Assembly: GCF_963576545.1 (NCBI RefSeq)
Contig: NC_083638.1
Location: 27,290,090 to 27,354,089, forward strand
DNA: 64,000 nt
Reading direction: 5' to 3'
Source: Limanda limanda
Lineage: Eukaryota > Chordata > Actinopteri > Pleuronectiformes > Pleuronectidae
How positions within the stretch are numbered: the stretch's first letter is position 1; every line of letters starts with the position of its first letter. Positions 15,001 to 25,830 of the stretch are shown one piece after another. Under the pieces are notes generated by a model that was not told where the DNA came from, did not search any database, and saw only the letters and a program-made list of their open reading frames with translations. A program made the translations under genes and the position numbers.

Positions 15001-18000
15001 ATGTACTCAAAAGGAAATAAGGATATAGTCCTGACCATAAAGTTTGCTCTGATCCAGCTTGTCCATTTGGTGATCGTAGTAAGGAGGGAGGAAGAAGGAG
15101 AAGGAGGCGTAAGGTGTGGGTGGGTGGCTAGGCTGTGGGTGCTCTGAAAGGACTCAGACACTGCTATGAGGCCAGGGGCTGTTTGTGTTGGCTGACACCT
15201 TCCTTACAGCAGTAATCCAGTCTTTCTCCAGCTGGCTAGCTACTGCACCTCCCCCTTCCTTTTTTTTTTACATCCTTCCTTCCCTCCCTCCTAGAGGTAG
15301 CAAGAAGTATCTGTCTCTTCATTCCATCTCTTTCTCTTATCTTTTTTTTTTTTAATCTCTGTTCATTTCCCTCTTATCTTTTCTCCTTCGTGTTCTTCTG
15401 TTTTTCCTCTTTGTGTCAGCATTTGTTACACTAATCAGAGTCCAAAAAAGCAAAAATAATCCAATTAAATAATCTTTAAATTGATTGGCGCAATTAAAGC
15501 AGCCTAAGACAATGCGATGACGTGGTGTTTTCTTCCGGTTCCTCTTGTTTTTCTTGTCTTTCCTCACTGTAGACGGTGTTATAAACCAGCCAAAGCGCAT
15601 TGTGTAAAAAAAAATGATTTCCTGTATGTTGTCTGCTGGATGGCTGTCGCTCTGTAACTTAATTATTTAAAAAATGTCCATCTTGTGAAGTCAGCGATAT
15701 TTAATTTACCACCACTAGCGTCAGGGACACCCAATTGATTTATTATAGAGGCCCTTTAATGTGAACAGCTGTTTCCTGCTAAAAATAGGTCAGGGGTCAG
15801 ATAAAATGACCTATTTTTTGTCCTCACATTGAGATATAAATATGTGGTAAAGGTTATTTATTTTATTCAGATGGGCGATCTGTCTCTGTCTGTCAAAGGT
15901 TAGTGACATATTGTTTATGTCTCATAAAGATTCTGGTGCTTAATAATTGTCCGAAAATGACAGGATCAATCTGAAACGTGTTTATGGCATTAATCAGACC
16001 TAGTTTTAGAATCTAATTTTTTTATTCAGAAATGACGAATAAAACAATAACAAATTTTATTTTTTAATTAAGTTTTAATGAATGTGTTTTATCATCGTTT
16101 CGCTGTGTTTCTGTCAAGAGCTCTATTTTCCCATAGTGTCAATGATTTCTATCCTTCTGGGAAATCAACACAGGCATGATCTTTACACATATGAAAACAA
16201 TTGATTATCTGCAGAAAATATCCGCTACATCATCTAATATCAAACAGTTTTTTCTTCTGCAAAACCCTAAATGAAAGTCTGTCACTACGTTTTTTCAAGC
16301 TGTCCATTTCAGTCACACTCGTTGCCCCTTTTTCTCATCTGTCAGACTCTGTATCTATATCCCTTATCATTTGAAGTCTAGCCGCGTGAAGCTAGCCGTG
16401 TGGCTCTTGTGTTCACAGTGGAAGTCAGAGGAAAGACTTAGGGAGTGGTTCAGGGCCCCTCAGCCGCGGCACTTCCCACCAGAGGGACCTCTGACCCCTG
16501 GTGCCATTAATCACTAGGCTCCTGATGGCCCTGTCCCTCGGGGAAAATCAGTCCAGGGCAAAGGATGATGGGAGGTGAAGCCTGCAGCCAATTACAGATT
16601 GGCTCAGAGCAGCCGAGTGGACAAATCACGGCTTCACAGAGAAATTAAATACCCAATAGTTGCCCACATGAAGCTTGCACAGCCGAATACCTTGAAGTGA
16701 TCTTGTGTCAGTGACGCTCATGTTGTCTACAGTCTTTTCTAAAGACAAGTCGGCACTGAGGTTAAAATGGCAGCAGTAATAACAGCAGAATAGGGTGCAT
16801 GGAATGGTCTGTGACGCAGAGGAGTTGTGCTGCTCTGATCAAAAGAGATGTTTTGGACTGGTCTAATTAAGCCTGTTAGAGCTAAATGTCTCCAGGGTTG
16901 GAAACGGAGCAGATGTTAGACTCCAAAGGCGGGCGGCACGTTTATTCTCTCAAATTAGAGAACTCTCTGGGTAACTGCCCAAGTGTTGGTAATGTGATTT
17001 TTGGTCAATTATGGCATTATCAAAGGTGCTCTCCCAGCCCTTTCATATGTGGTCAAGCCGTGTTGACATTTGAAACCTGGCTAATGTCACGTGTTGACTA
17101 ATTAATACAGTTTTAGGTTTCAAAAGCACATCTTGTCCGCTTAAGATATATAGATAGCTATTTGGTTTCCTCTAAAACATACACACACATACACGCTACG
17201 CTCAGCTCTCTTATCTGAAATCTGTAATTTTTGCGTCTTGTTTATGGCTATGCGCTCTAAAAAATAGCTCCTGGTAGATGTGTTAATTCAGATGTTGATG
17301 TGACAGCAGATGCTGATAAAGAGGTGAATAAAAGCTTAGCCATGAATTAAAGCCTAACCAACTGCTGGCCTGTCACTATGGGACCAGTGCTGTTGTGTCT
17401 CATTTGTTGTGCTCTCATTGTTCACGGCCGGGCCTGTATGAAAACATGGCTTCCTGCTGACCTGCAGTTTAATTCACACATCAATAACCCCTGGCTGATC
17501 TCTGACCCCTCTAGTTGTACTAATTGTTTGATGCAGGATTGATGTCCAATGCTGCATTAAAGAACCGATGAGGTGCTGGCAGCAAAGCATTCCTGCTGCA
17601 CGGTGTGTTCTGGAAATGTTTCTGTTGCCCAAAGATGATGTGGTAGTTCTACACAGCCTAGCAGGAATGTGTAACGTATATTGTATTGTTTTCTATTATT
17701 ACATTTTTAGTTGTAATCTATTTACTACTACTTTATACTGTTAACCTGGTGATTTGGAAATTTTGGATTTCATTATAAAAAGAGATAATTCAAATCAAGA
17801 ACTTTGAAGATAACTACCAAAAATTGCTTAAACAATCAACATTAGCTGGGTAACTAAATGGGGAATACAGCCTTGGTCTTTATCCGGAACATTAAATACT
17901 ATTTCACTGGTCCTCTCCTCGTGCTCTTTACATAGTTAATTTAAGTGATCTGTAAAAGAAGCAGGCATCTTGGCAAAGGGCCCTGTTGGTTTGCTAATTG

Positions 18001-21000
18001 GTAATTGGCTCTGGAGATAAGATGGCTGTTTTCCAAGAACAGCATTTTCTTCAGCTTTAAGATGAAACAATATTAACCACACCATGGTGCTGTGTTGCTT
18101 TGGTTATGTTCATTTAACAGGGTGACAGGAGGTTTGTAGGCCGGTTCACAGGACTCCAGATGTGCATGTTTGATTTTTATTTGACATTTTGGAGGTACAC
18201 GAGTTCCAACGAATGCAATCTATTTCAATCCTTGTTGTATGTTGAATGTAAAGACCGTAAGCAACAGGTTCACCATCTTTCCCAACCATCATATAAAGCA
18301 ACACTGATAATTACAATCCTTTATTATGACCTGATTTCCCTTCCCAAACACAGACAAAGCTTTTGTCCTCTGTTGTATTTCTAGCTGAAAAACTAAGGGA
18401 ACTAAAGAGGAAGAAATTTTTAATTCTCCAAACGCTAACATTACATTTAATATGATATGAATATAATATCACATTTAACAGTGATGTCACACCTTCCTGA
18501 TCTCCCCACTTATGCATGTCCATGTGTTCACCCCTTGCACATGGCTTTAAGACATGTTGCTAATTTAAGAGAATGAATCAGGGCTAATCTTCATGGCCTG
18601 ATCACACTGCTATTTTACAAAGTCATTAATGAGTCCAATTCCAGGTTAAGAGCAGCCTGTGGAGGGGCTGAAGGATTGGCTGGCATTAACTGTGAGGGCA
18701 AATCTGTGTGATTCCCCTTGTGCCGGGCCCAGCAGCACTAACAGCAGAGGGGTGTGGATTTACTCGGTACAATCCTCTAAATGAGCTTCATTATACTGGC
18801 CTATCCAGGAGCCCCCACCCACCGCAGCCCATGGATTAGCAGGTCGTCACAATCCCCAGTCCCCTCCTCCCGCTCCATGTGTACACTGTTGCACATTGCA
18901 CTTTTTGATTCTGTTGCATACGGCGAGCGTCCAGCTCCTCCTCCCTCGCTGTCCTCCCCCCTCCTCCTCCCCACGCGTTCCCTGCAAGCCTCACTGCAGA
19001 TAAGCTGTTGACAAGATTAATGCATCTGTATCAAAAGTCTAGAGCCGCTTTGCTTTGTGTTGTTTGCGAATCCCCTTTCCAGGTCAAGCCAGATTGCCTT
19101 AACTGGGCTAATATGTTTTCAAGCCAAATTTAAAAGTCATGGTGGCAACAGGTCTGTCACCCTTGTCTTACCAGCATACTGACACTACTTAGGTCACTGT
19201 CTGGAGGTCATACATTGATCCTGGTGGTTTGGGCAGTTTAATAAATTAAATACATAGTATGTAGACTTCATATTACTTTTTTATTTTCACTGTAGCAACT
19301 TTAAATACATTTTTGTGTTTGATGCAAATATGTCTCCGTCGGGATGCACATAAGAGAAACCTTCAGCATGACAGTTTATATTCCTGTTGAGACCCTGTGT
19401 TAAAAACATGCACACTTGATACACATTTTGAAACTAGAAGGTCACTCAGTAGAGCACATACCTCGGCCATAATCACATGTAAATTCACAAGAATCACTTT
19501 GTCATTTGGATCAGCATCAAATTGTGTACACTCACAAATATCAGTCCCCTTAACAAACCAGATTCATGAAATATTCTCCAAGAAATCAACAAAATGCTGA
19601 AAAATGAAAGGTTTAAGCAAGTGAAAAAAATCCCAGGTCTGCATTAAACATGTCTGGGTTCTTCTCTCACCTTTTCCTCATCTTTCCACAAAGTTTCATG
19701 GTACAAACCTTTTTGGAGGAGTTGATCATCCAGCCTAAATCAGCCATCATGTGTCACTAAGCTATTACTTGTTTAGATGTATCATTTGTAATATGCTGTG
19801 ATTTTTTTGTATCTCTCCTCCTCAGGAACCCCTGTCAATCGTATCCCCATCATGGCAAAGCAGGTCCTGGATCTGTACATGCTGTACAAGCTTGTGACTG
19901 AGAAGGGGGGGCTGGTGGAGGTCATCAACAAAAAGATCTGGAGAGAAATCACAAAGGGACTCAACCTTCCTACCTCCATCACTAGTGCAGCCTTCACCCT
20001 ACGCACACAGTAAGTCTTTATATGGAACAACAACCAAAAATACCTGACCACAGTAGCAGCTATTAACTGACCCAAATAGTCAATCTCATTTTAATTTCAT
20101 AAAAATTCCAATTAAATTAATCGCAGCTTAATTAAGAATCCGTTATGTGTGACTTCTTGTATGGAAACAAGCACCTCCCTTTTGCTACAAGTCAGTGTTT
20201 GGATTAGAACAAGTGGGTTTGTGTGTGTGTTGCCATGAATACAAATGTCAATATTAACCGTGCCAGTGTGTTTATACACAATGTGAGTTTGTTTCCTCCA
20301 GCAGGCCACCTTGCCTCTTCCCATTCAATCCCTCCATCCATCACATCACACATAGAGCCCATTGACTCCCATAGATTTATTGACATGATTTGGGTCAGAG
20401 TTCACAATGACTAAGGTGGGGTTTGACTGACAGCTTATGCGCTGAGCCTCGACTAAAACGCGCTCGCTCTCTTGATGGAAACCCGTCCAGAGATGTAACA
20501 CCCCTCTATCCTGTCCACTAGCAGGGTGCCCTAATGAACCTTAATGTATTTTTAATGTCGGTGGCTTGTTGTGCAGGGTTGCTGTGCTAGCTCTATTTAA
20601 TGGACAGTGCTGCTCTTAGCCTTGTATTGATCCTCTGTATTACTGTTCCACCATTATGCAGTCAGCATGCATAATACTGGATGTTCATTTTATCGTATGT
20701 TTTTATGGGATGGAAAACATACCAGAGCTGTGACTGTGCATAGTCGTAACGCCCCAGCAATGTTGTGCAGACTCCTCACAAAACCTTTTTTTGTTTTCAG
20801 CTACTTAACTCCACTGTAGTACATGTAATCATATTCTACTACTGTACTTCTCACTAAAACAATGTCTTTTAACAACCTGGTTCTTTGTCAACCTGTACTC
20901 ACTGCTCTGCAGAAAGAAAATCTTTTTAAGGCACAGACAGAATCTTTTTTAATACAAAGCCACTGTAATGTAATCATATAAATTGGTATGTTAAAGTAGG

Positions 21001-24000
21001 TATTAATTACATTCGATAACCTGTAAAATGCCTTCATATTTCTGACTCAGAAGGTTTTTTGTTGTTGTTGTAGTTTTTGAACTGTATTAAGTCCAAATGA
21101 TAATGTCGATGCTTGCCCTGTGAATGTTACCATGGTGATCAGATGTGTTTTCTTGTGTGTGTGTGCTTTCAGGTACATGAAATACCTGTACCCCTATGAG
21201 TGCGAGAGGAAAGGCCTTAGCTCCCCGGGTGAGCTCCAGGCCGCCATCGACAGTAACCGGCGCGAAGGCCGTCGTCCGAGCTACAGCAGCAGCCTCTTCC
21301 GCTTCTCCCCCTCTCCAAGCACAGCCCCCCACATCCTCTCCCCTCCCAAGATGCACCTTTCATCTCTGGGGCATGGGACCTCTGCAGCCCTCAATGGCCT
21401 GCATGCCTCACCAGGACCCTCTCTGAAGAAAGGTAGGCATGTTAAAGTTGTGCAGGGTAATTTTAGAACCGGGACCTATGGTAGTGTGAGGTAACCTTTG
21501 TTTATTCATAAATACAATCTTTTTTTACGATATGTGGGATTTCCCCACTAAAACATGCCTGTGAACAGGCAGCTCTCAGATGAACATATGAATGGTGAAG
21601 AAGGGAGCATGTGTGCTCAGAAACATGTCTTTGGATTCATTAAGTTTATATTAAACTGGGTAAATGTTTATTTAAAACACTGTAACCTCTCTACAGTGGT
21701 TGGTATAGACTGGAGTGTTCCAGGTACAGATGTACTGGGCATTTATTGTGAAATACTGCCCTCTATCGCAGTTTAGAAACACTACATCTGGTCATGCCTT
21801 TGGATAAACACGACTGGAGCAGTACTTGTGGATCAGGTTATGGTTTAAATGATTGAAGAGTTGTGTGTGTTTGTTTATGTGTGTGTGTTTGTGTGTGTGT
21901 GTTTATGTGTGTGGGTGCGTGCATGTGTGTGTGGTATGAGAGTGTTTACTTGTGTGTGCATGCATGAATGTTGGTATGAGAGTGCTCTGTTATATTTATG
22001 TATTACGTTCTTGCAATGACTCACCTTCCTTCCCTCCACTATTTCTACTGTCAGTGTGTGCGTGGGTGTGCGTGGGTGTGTGTTGTCCATCCAGGTGTTT
22101 AAGAGACCGTGTATGAACCAGTTTGGCCTCAGGCAGCTTAGAGCCCTCAACTTTACTGCTGATTAATAACATGGTTCCCACGCCGGGGGGACATTTTATG
22201 AACTTTGAAGCCTTCCGTCCACATCATTAGGATTCTGTTGATAACTGTCATTACACGATTATCTTATCTGATGTCACTTTGACATGGCTGGAATGTGTCT
22301 CTGCCATGCATCCCGACAATACCCGCGGCTTGACTTGTGCAAGGCTTGGATTTTACTTGTTATTTACTTTATGTGGTCACGTAGGATTGGACATGATTTT
22401 GCTGACCTCTGCCATCGTCAATGTGTAACTGCATCAGATCAGAAGCTCTGCTGGTCTTTGAATTTGTTCCTCAGTGAGGTTCTGTGAACAAACAGGGGGT
22501 TTGCAGGTTCTCCATCAGTTAAATATGACTATATAGATTTTAGACAATTGTGATTAAAAAACTGTTCATTTTGGCATTAAAATATAATTTCCTACAATAC
22601 GTCAGACCCGGACTTACTTAGCGTTTTTATCAAACATTCCTAACTCATAATAGGTGAGAGGCAGTAGTACCTGGCCAGGTCACCAGTGAGTCTATCTCAG
22701 AGCTGTTCTTGAACATTCACACTGCCTAGATTCATAATTTACATTTTCAGTCTATGCAGACCAAGTATTGGCTCCATTATAATTTATAAAACTATCACTC
22801 CATTTCTCTCTCTTCCAGATGACCTGACCCCCTCCATCATGGCAGGGCGGTCCTCCATGGCGCTGGCCCTGGGTCAGCACCAGGTTGCTGGATTGGCAAG
22901 AGCCGCCACACTGGAGCAGTTGAGAGAAAAGCTGGAGACCGGCGTTGGAGGAGAGGGGCCAGAGAGGAAGATGGCCCGTCTGGCAGAGGAGCAGCAGCGT
23001 CTGATGCAGCAGGCTTTCCAACACAACCTGCTGGCTATGGCAACCCAAATGCCTATGAACCTGCGTATGGGAGCCCCCGTCATCACCACTAGAGGTCAGT
23101 GCTGCTCGTTTTTCAAGATACTCTGAGAAATACCTATCAACTATCAAAATGAAGTGTTTCCATTGAGTCAAAAGCAGATCTTAGTATTAGGCAAGTTAGT
23201 CTATTTGCAAATGTCCTTTCTGTTAAAGCATTGACACATTCTCTCTTGAGACACCATGCAAATAGCTTTGTTCATGTACTAAATGACAAGGCAGTTCTGG
23301 TGTTAAGCAACTTTCTGTCACAATAATATCCAGTGGATATTACATAATCGTATGAAATACTGTTACTCTGATCAACAAGAAAACCTTAATGTCAAAATTT
23401 GGCAAAGTTTGATATTTAATCTCTCTAAATGTTTAAAATGCTAATAGTTTGCCAAATCAGTATTTAGCCCTTTCTCCACCCACTAATTCTGTATAAACAC
23501 AGTCAAATGTATTTATGTTGCTATTTAGGGACAAATAAATCATGTTAATATACAAAAAATCCTCAAAACATTGTGATCTCTCCTTCCTCAGATCAGAAGC
23601 AGCAGGATATGTCTCTTAGCATCTCGACTAATGGGAATGCCAGCATCACAGTCTCAGTGGAGGTCAATGGCACAGTCTACTCAGGTGTGTATTGATTGTT
23701 ATGTTGTGTTACATCTCTTTCCTGCATTAAATAATTACCCAACTTAAATGTGTTATTAGGATGTATAACCTGCACTTAATGTAATGATGTCTCCTATAAC
23801 CCACTCTGCAGGAACCCTGTTTGCCCACAAGTCTGCAGGAGGGCCTGCTGTCTCGGCTGCCGCTGCCACAGCCTCCCCTGCTGGAACCAGCACTAGCTTT
23901 GGCTTCTCTATGCCGCCGGCTCAGACCCTCAGCCCCTCGTCCTCCTCATCCTCCTCCAAGGGTCCTGGCTCGGCCGAGCCGGTCCCCAGCGGGTCACCTT

Positions 24001-24002
24001 GA
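70..24002 (+). CDS. arid3b: AT-rich interaction domain protein 3B-like (ARID3/Bright/dead ringer family), 5' part missing
   Basis: This is a nuclear DNA-binding transcription regulator of AT-rich sites. Coding exons are 70-144, 765-837, 19826-20009, 21173-21432, 22819-23094, 23592-23684 and 23812-24002. All are bounded by AG/GT, and their phases join without a break into 384 codons including TGA. Exons 1 to 4 encode the ARID core, including DFAKLYELDSDPKRKEF, MQKRGTPVNRIPIMAKQ and RTQYMKYLYPYECE. The fifth exon holds the REKLES domain (LEQLREKLETG, then EEQQRLMQQAFQ). The sixth encodes the strand VEVNGTVYSGTLF, and the last is a Ser/Pro/Ala-rich tail. The motifs YMLYKLVTEKGG, RRPSYSSSLF and QQAFQ favour ARID3B over 3A or 3C, and the adjacent sema7a agrees. 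Earlier exons lie upstream of the window. The family call is near certain; the paralogue assignment is less so, because a teleost arid3c or a genome-duplication copy would look similar. Confidence 0.85.
145..764 (+). other. arid3b: arid3b intron
   Basis: A 620-bp AT-rich intron with GT at 145 and AG at 763-764. I see no other gene, repeat or conserved motif in it. Confidence 0.8.
2220..3180. mobile_element. Possible non-autonomous DNA transposon, CpG-rich
   Basis: A block of about 1 kb stands out from the AT-rich intron by its many CpGs (for example CCGCGAACGACATAA and TTCGACGTCCGGACC) and by a phrase of the type GCGCCACCTATGGGTTTGG seen in many fish MITEs. It encodes no transposase that I can see. 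I could not find clear terminal inverted repeats, so its borders are approximate. It could instead be an unmethylated regulatory island. Confidence 0.3.
4795..4960. repeat. Short degenerate tandem repeat, about 60-65 bp unit
   Basis: The words TATGTTTTGTCAC and TATGATGRGTRATG recur about three times in succession (near 4799, 4852 and 4921) with GT-rich linkers. It is a simple minisatellite-like array in the arid3b intron. Confidence 0.45.
6606..6652. repeat. GT microsatellite
   Basis: An interrupted TG dinucleotide run in the large arid3b intron. It creates long cysteine/valine or histidine/threonine open frames that are not genes. Confidence 0.85.
13957..14043. repeat. 87-bp exact direct repeat, copy 1
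   Basis: The 87 bases from AGATTCTGGTGCTTAATAAT to TAGTTTTAGAATCT recur identically at 15928-16014, 1971 bp downstream in the same intron. The flanks differ. It contains homeobox-like cores (TAATAATT, ATTAAT). Confidence 0.95.
15928..16014. repeat. 87-bp exact direct repeat, copy 2
   Basis: Base-for-base copy of 13957-14043. The motif TCTCATAAA occurs just upstream of this copy and also just downstream of copy 1, a possible trace of the duplication junction. Confidence 0.95.
20010..21172 (+). other. arid3b: arid3b intron
   Basis: The 1.16-kb intron after the central ARID exon. The donor GTAAGT at 20010 and AG at 21171-21172 rejoin a CAG codon. I see no embedded gene. Confidence 0.85.
21433..22818 (+). 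other. arid3b: arid3b intron with GT-rich stretch
   Basis: A 1.39-kb intron between the extended-ARID exon and the REKLES exon. It includes an impure GT tract at about 21862-21960. The open frames here are repeat artefacts. Confidence 0.8.
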
Positions 24003-24219
24003 TTCCAGCTGCCCTTTGTACCTGCTCCCCCGGCCTCTCTTCCACTGGGAGACCCTGCATGAATATACAGTACAATGAGAAACCAATAAGATTAACAAAC
24101 TGTTGCACAACAAATACCTCATCAACCCTGTCAACGTCTTGGCTGTCCAATCATGAACACAGAGCCTGAGAATATTATATGACAACATGTGCCCGAACGC
24201 ACAGCTATGCATTTTACTC

Positions 24220-24352
<133 letters not shown>

Positions 24353-25216
24353 CACAACAAACACACACAATCCACACACACGTGTTAATCATAATGTACA
24401 TGCTAAACACAATCAGCTCAGCCAAAACCCACTGACAGGTGTAGTCACAACTGAACTTGAAAAGTTTTATCTTAGGACATTTTGTTTGTTTGTTGCCATT
24501 TTTGTTGTCTTTTTTGATTTTGTGTTTTAGAATGATTTTGTTTTTAGTTTTTCCCTTTTAACATACCTCAAATCAAGTAACCTGCAGTGGTGTCTTTACC
24601 TCAGGAGCTGTAGTATATTTAACCTGAATCAACTTTATTTTTGTATTCTTTTTGACCTAGTTGCAATCAGGGGAAGTCGGGTAACTCTCACCAGTGGAAC
24701 CTTGTGTACATAGCAGCCACCTCGCAGTGACAGGCCTCCAAGCTGGGCCGCTCACGTTTCTTTAACATACTGTTGCCCCCTTTGCTGAATTCAAACTGGT
24801 GAATGATCAGATGCTGTAGATCGGCACATTAAATACCTCATTGCATAACTCCGCCCTCCATTCCGATTACGTGAAATCCATTGCAGAAAGGCTGGAAGTG
24901 CAAACCCTAAATCTAACCTCTCCCAGGTCCACACAAGCTGTCCTTAAACTAACGGTGCACAAATCTGGGGGAGCAGCAACTCACAAGCCTTGCAGACCCT
25001 GAGCTCATGTCTCCACTCGGCTCCTATCTCTGTTACAGAGCAGTAGCACCGAGGCCTTCTTAGCCCCCCTGCTACACAATCAGATTGGAGCTGTTTGAAG
25101 CTCATTTTGTTTATGCATCCTTCCTCCAGCTGCAGCCACAGAGCTGAATGCCGATCTGACAGCATCATTGTCAAAGCATAGTTCTCAGACCTCATACCCG
25201 CCCCTCTGCTGTGAAG

Positions 25217-25219
<3 letters not shown>

Positions 25220-25282
<63 letters not shown>
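25220..25282. repeat. CT microsatellite
   Basis: An uninterrupted TC/CT run of about 31 dinucleotides in the presumed arid3b 3' UTR. Confidence 0.97.
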
Positions 25283-25284
<2 letters not shown>

Positions 25285-25802
25285 GAAGTGACAACTGCAA
25301 GGACTCACTGTTTAATTAAAGGGAAACCAGAAAGGATTCATACCTGAAGAATGCACAAGTCTACATGACTGTTTATACCTCATCAGACTCCCTCACAAGG
25401 GGGGTTACACTACATACCTCATACGGCTTCAAGGCCATCGTGACTTGACGCCCCAAAAACCTGTGAAAGGAAATCGTACCTGAACTGAGACTGACACAAA
25501 CATACTCTAACACTCTGCTTATGGTTTTGGGGACAAATAGAACTGGGGTGGGCTCGCTATCTCTCTCTCCTGTATTTACTTGTAGAACTTTTTTATGCTT
25601 GCTTCCATCTTTCTTTCTCTCTGCCTCCCTTCTGTCCTTCTTTCCTTCTTTCTTTGGTTTCTCAAGTTGCTGTCTGAGAAGAATGATATATCTGCATCAT
25701 TTTCAGGGAAGAGGAAGAGGAAAACAGCGTTAGCCATTTCCTCACTGACATATGCGATTTGTGGGATTGATCACAGGCTTCAAGGTCACAGAGGTCGAGA
25801 TG

Positions 25803-25808
25803 AATAAA
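25803..25808 (+). terminator. arid3b: Candidate poly(A) signal of arid3b
   Basis: AATAAA followed by a T/GT-rich stretch (TTTTATTGTGATTTGC). It is the best canonical hexamer in the first 2 kb after the stop codon. Competing ATTAAA hexamers lie upstream. Confidence 0.4.
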
Positions 25809-25830
25809 AAAGAATCGACCGCATTAACCT

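Larger units (their letters stand above)
838..19825 (+). other. arid3b: 19-kb intron splitting the ARID domain of arid3b
   Basis: The donor is GT at 838 and the acceptor AG at 19824-19825; codon phase is kept (G joined to GA). It has no convincing exon on either strand. It contains a CpG-rich possible transposon (2220-3180), short tandem repeats (4795-4960), a GT tract (6606-6652) and an exact 87-bp direct repeat (13957 and 15928). Several GC-balanced segments rich in homeobox-like TAATTA/ATTAAT words (for example about 12550-12620 and 16490-16670) look like possible enhancers, but only cross-species alignment could show that. Confidence 0.8.
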
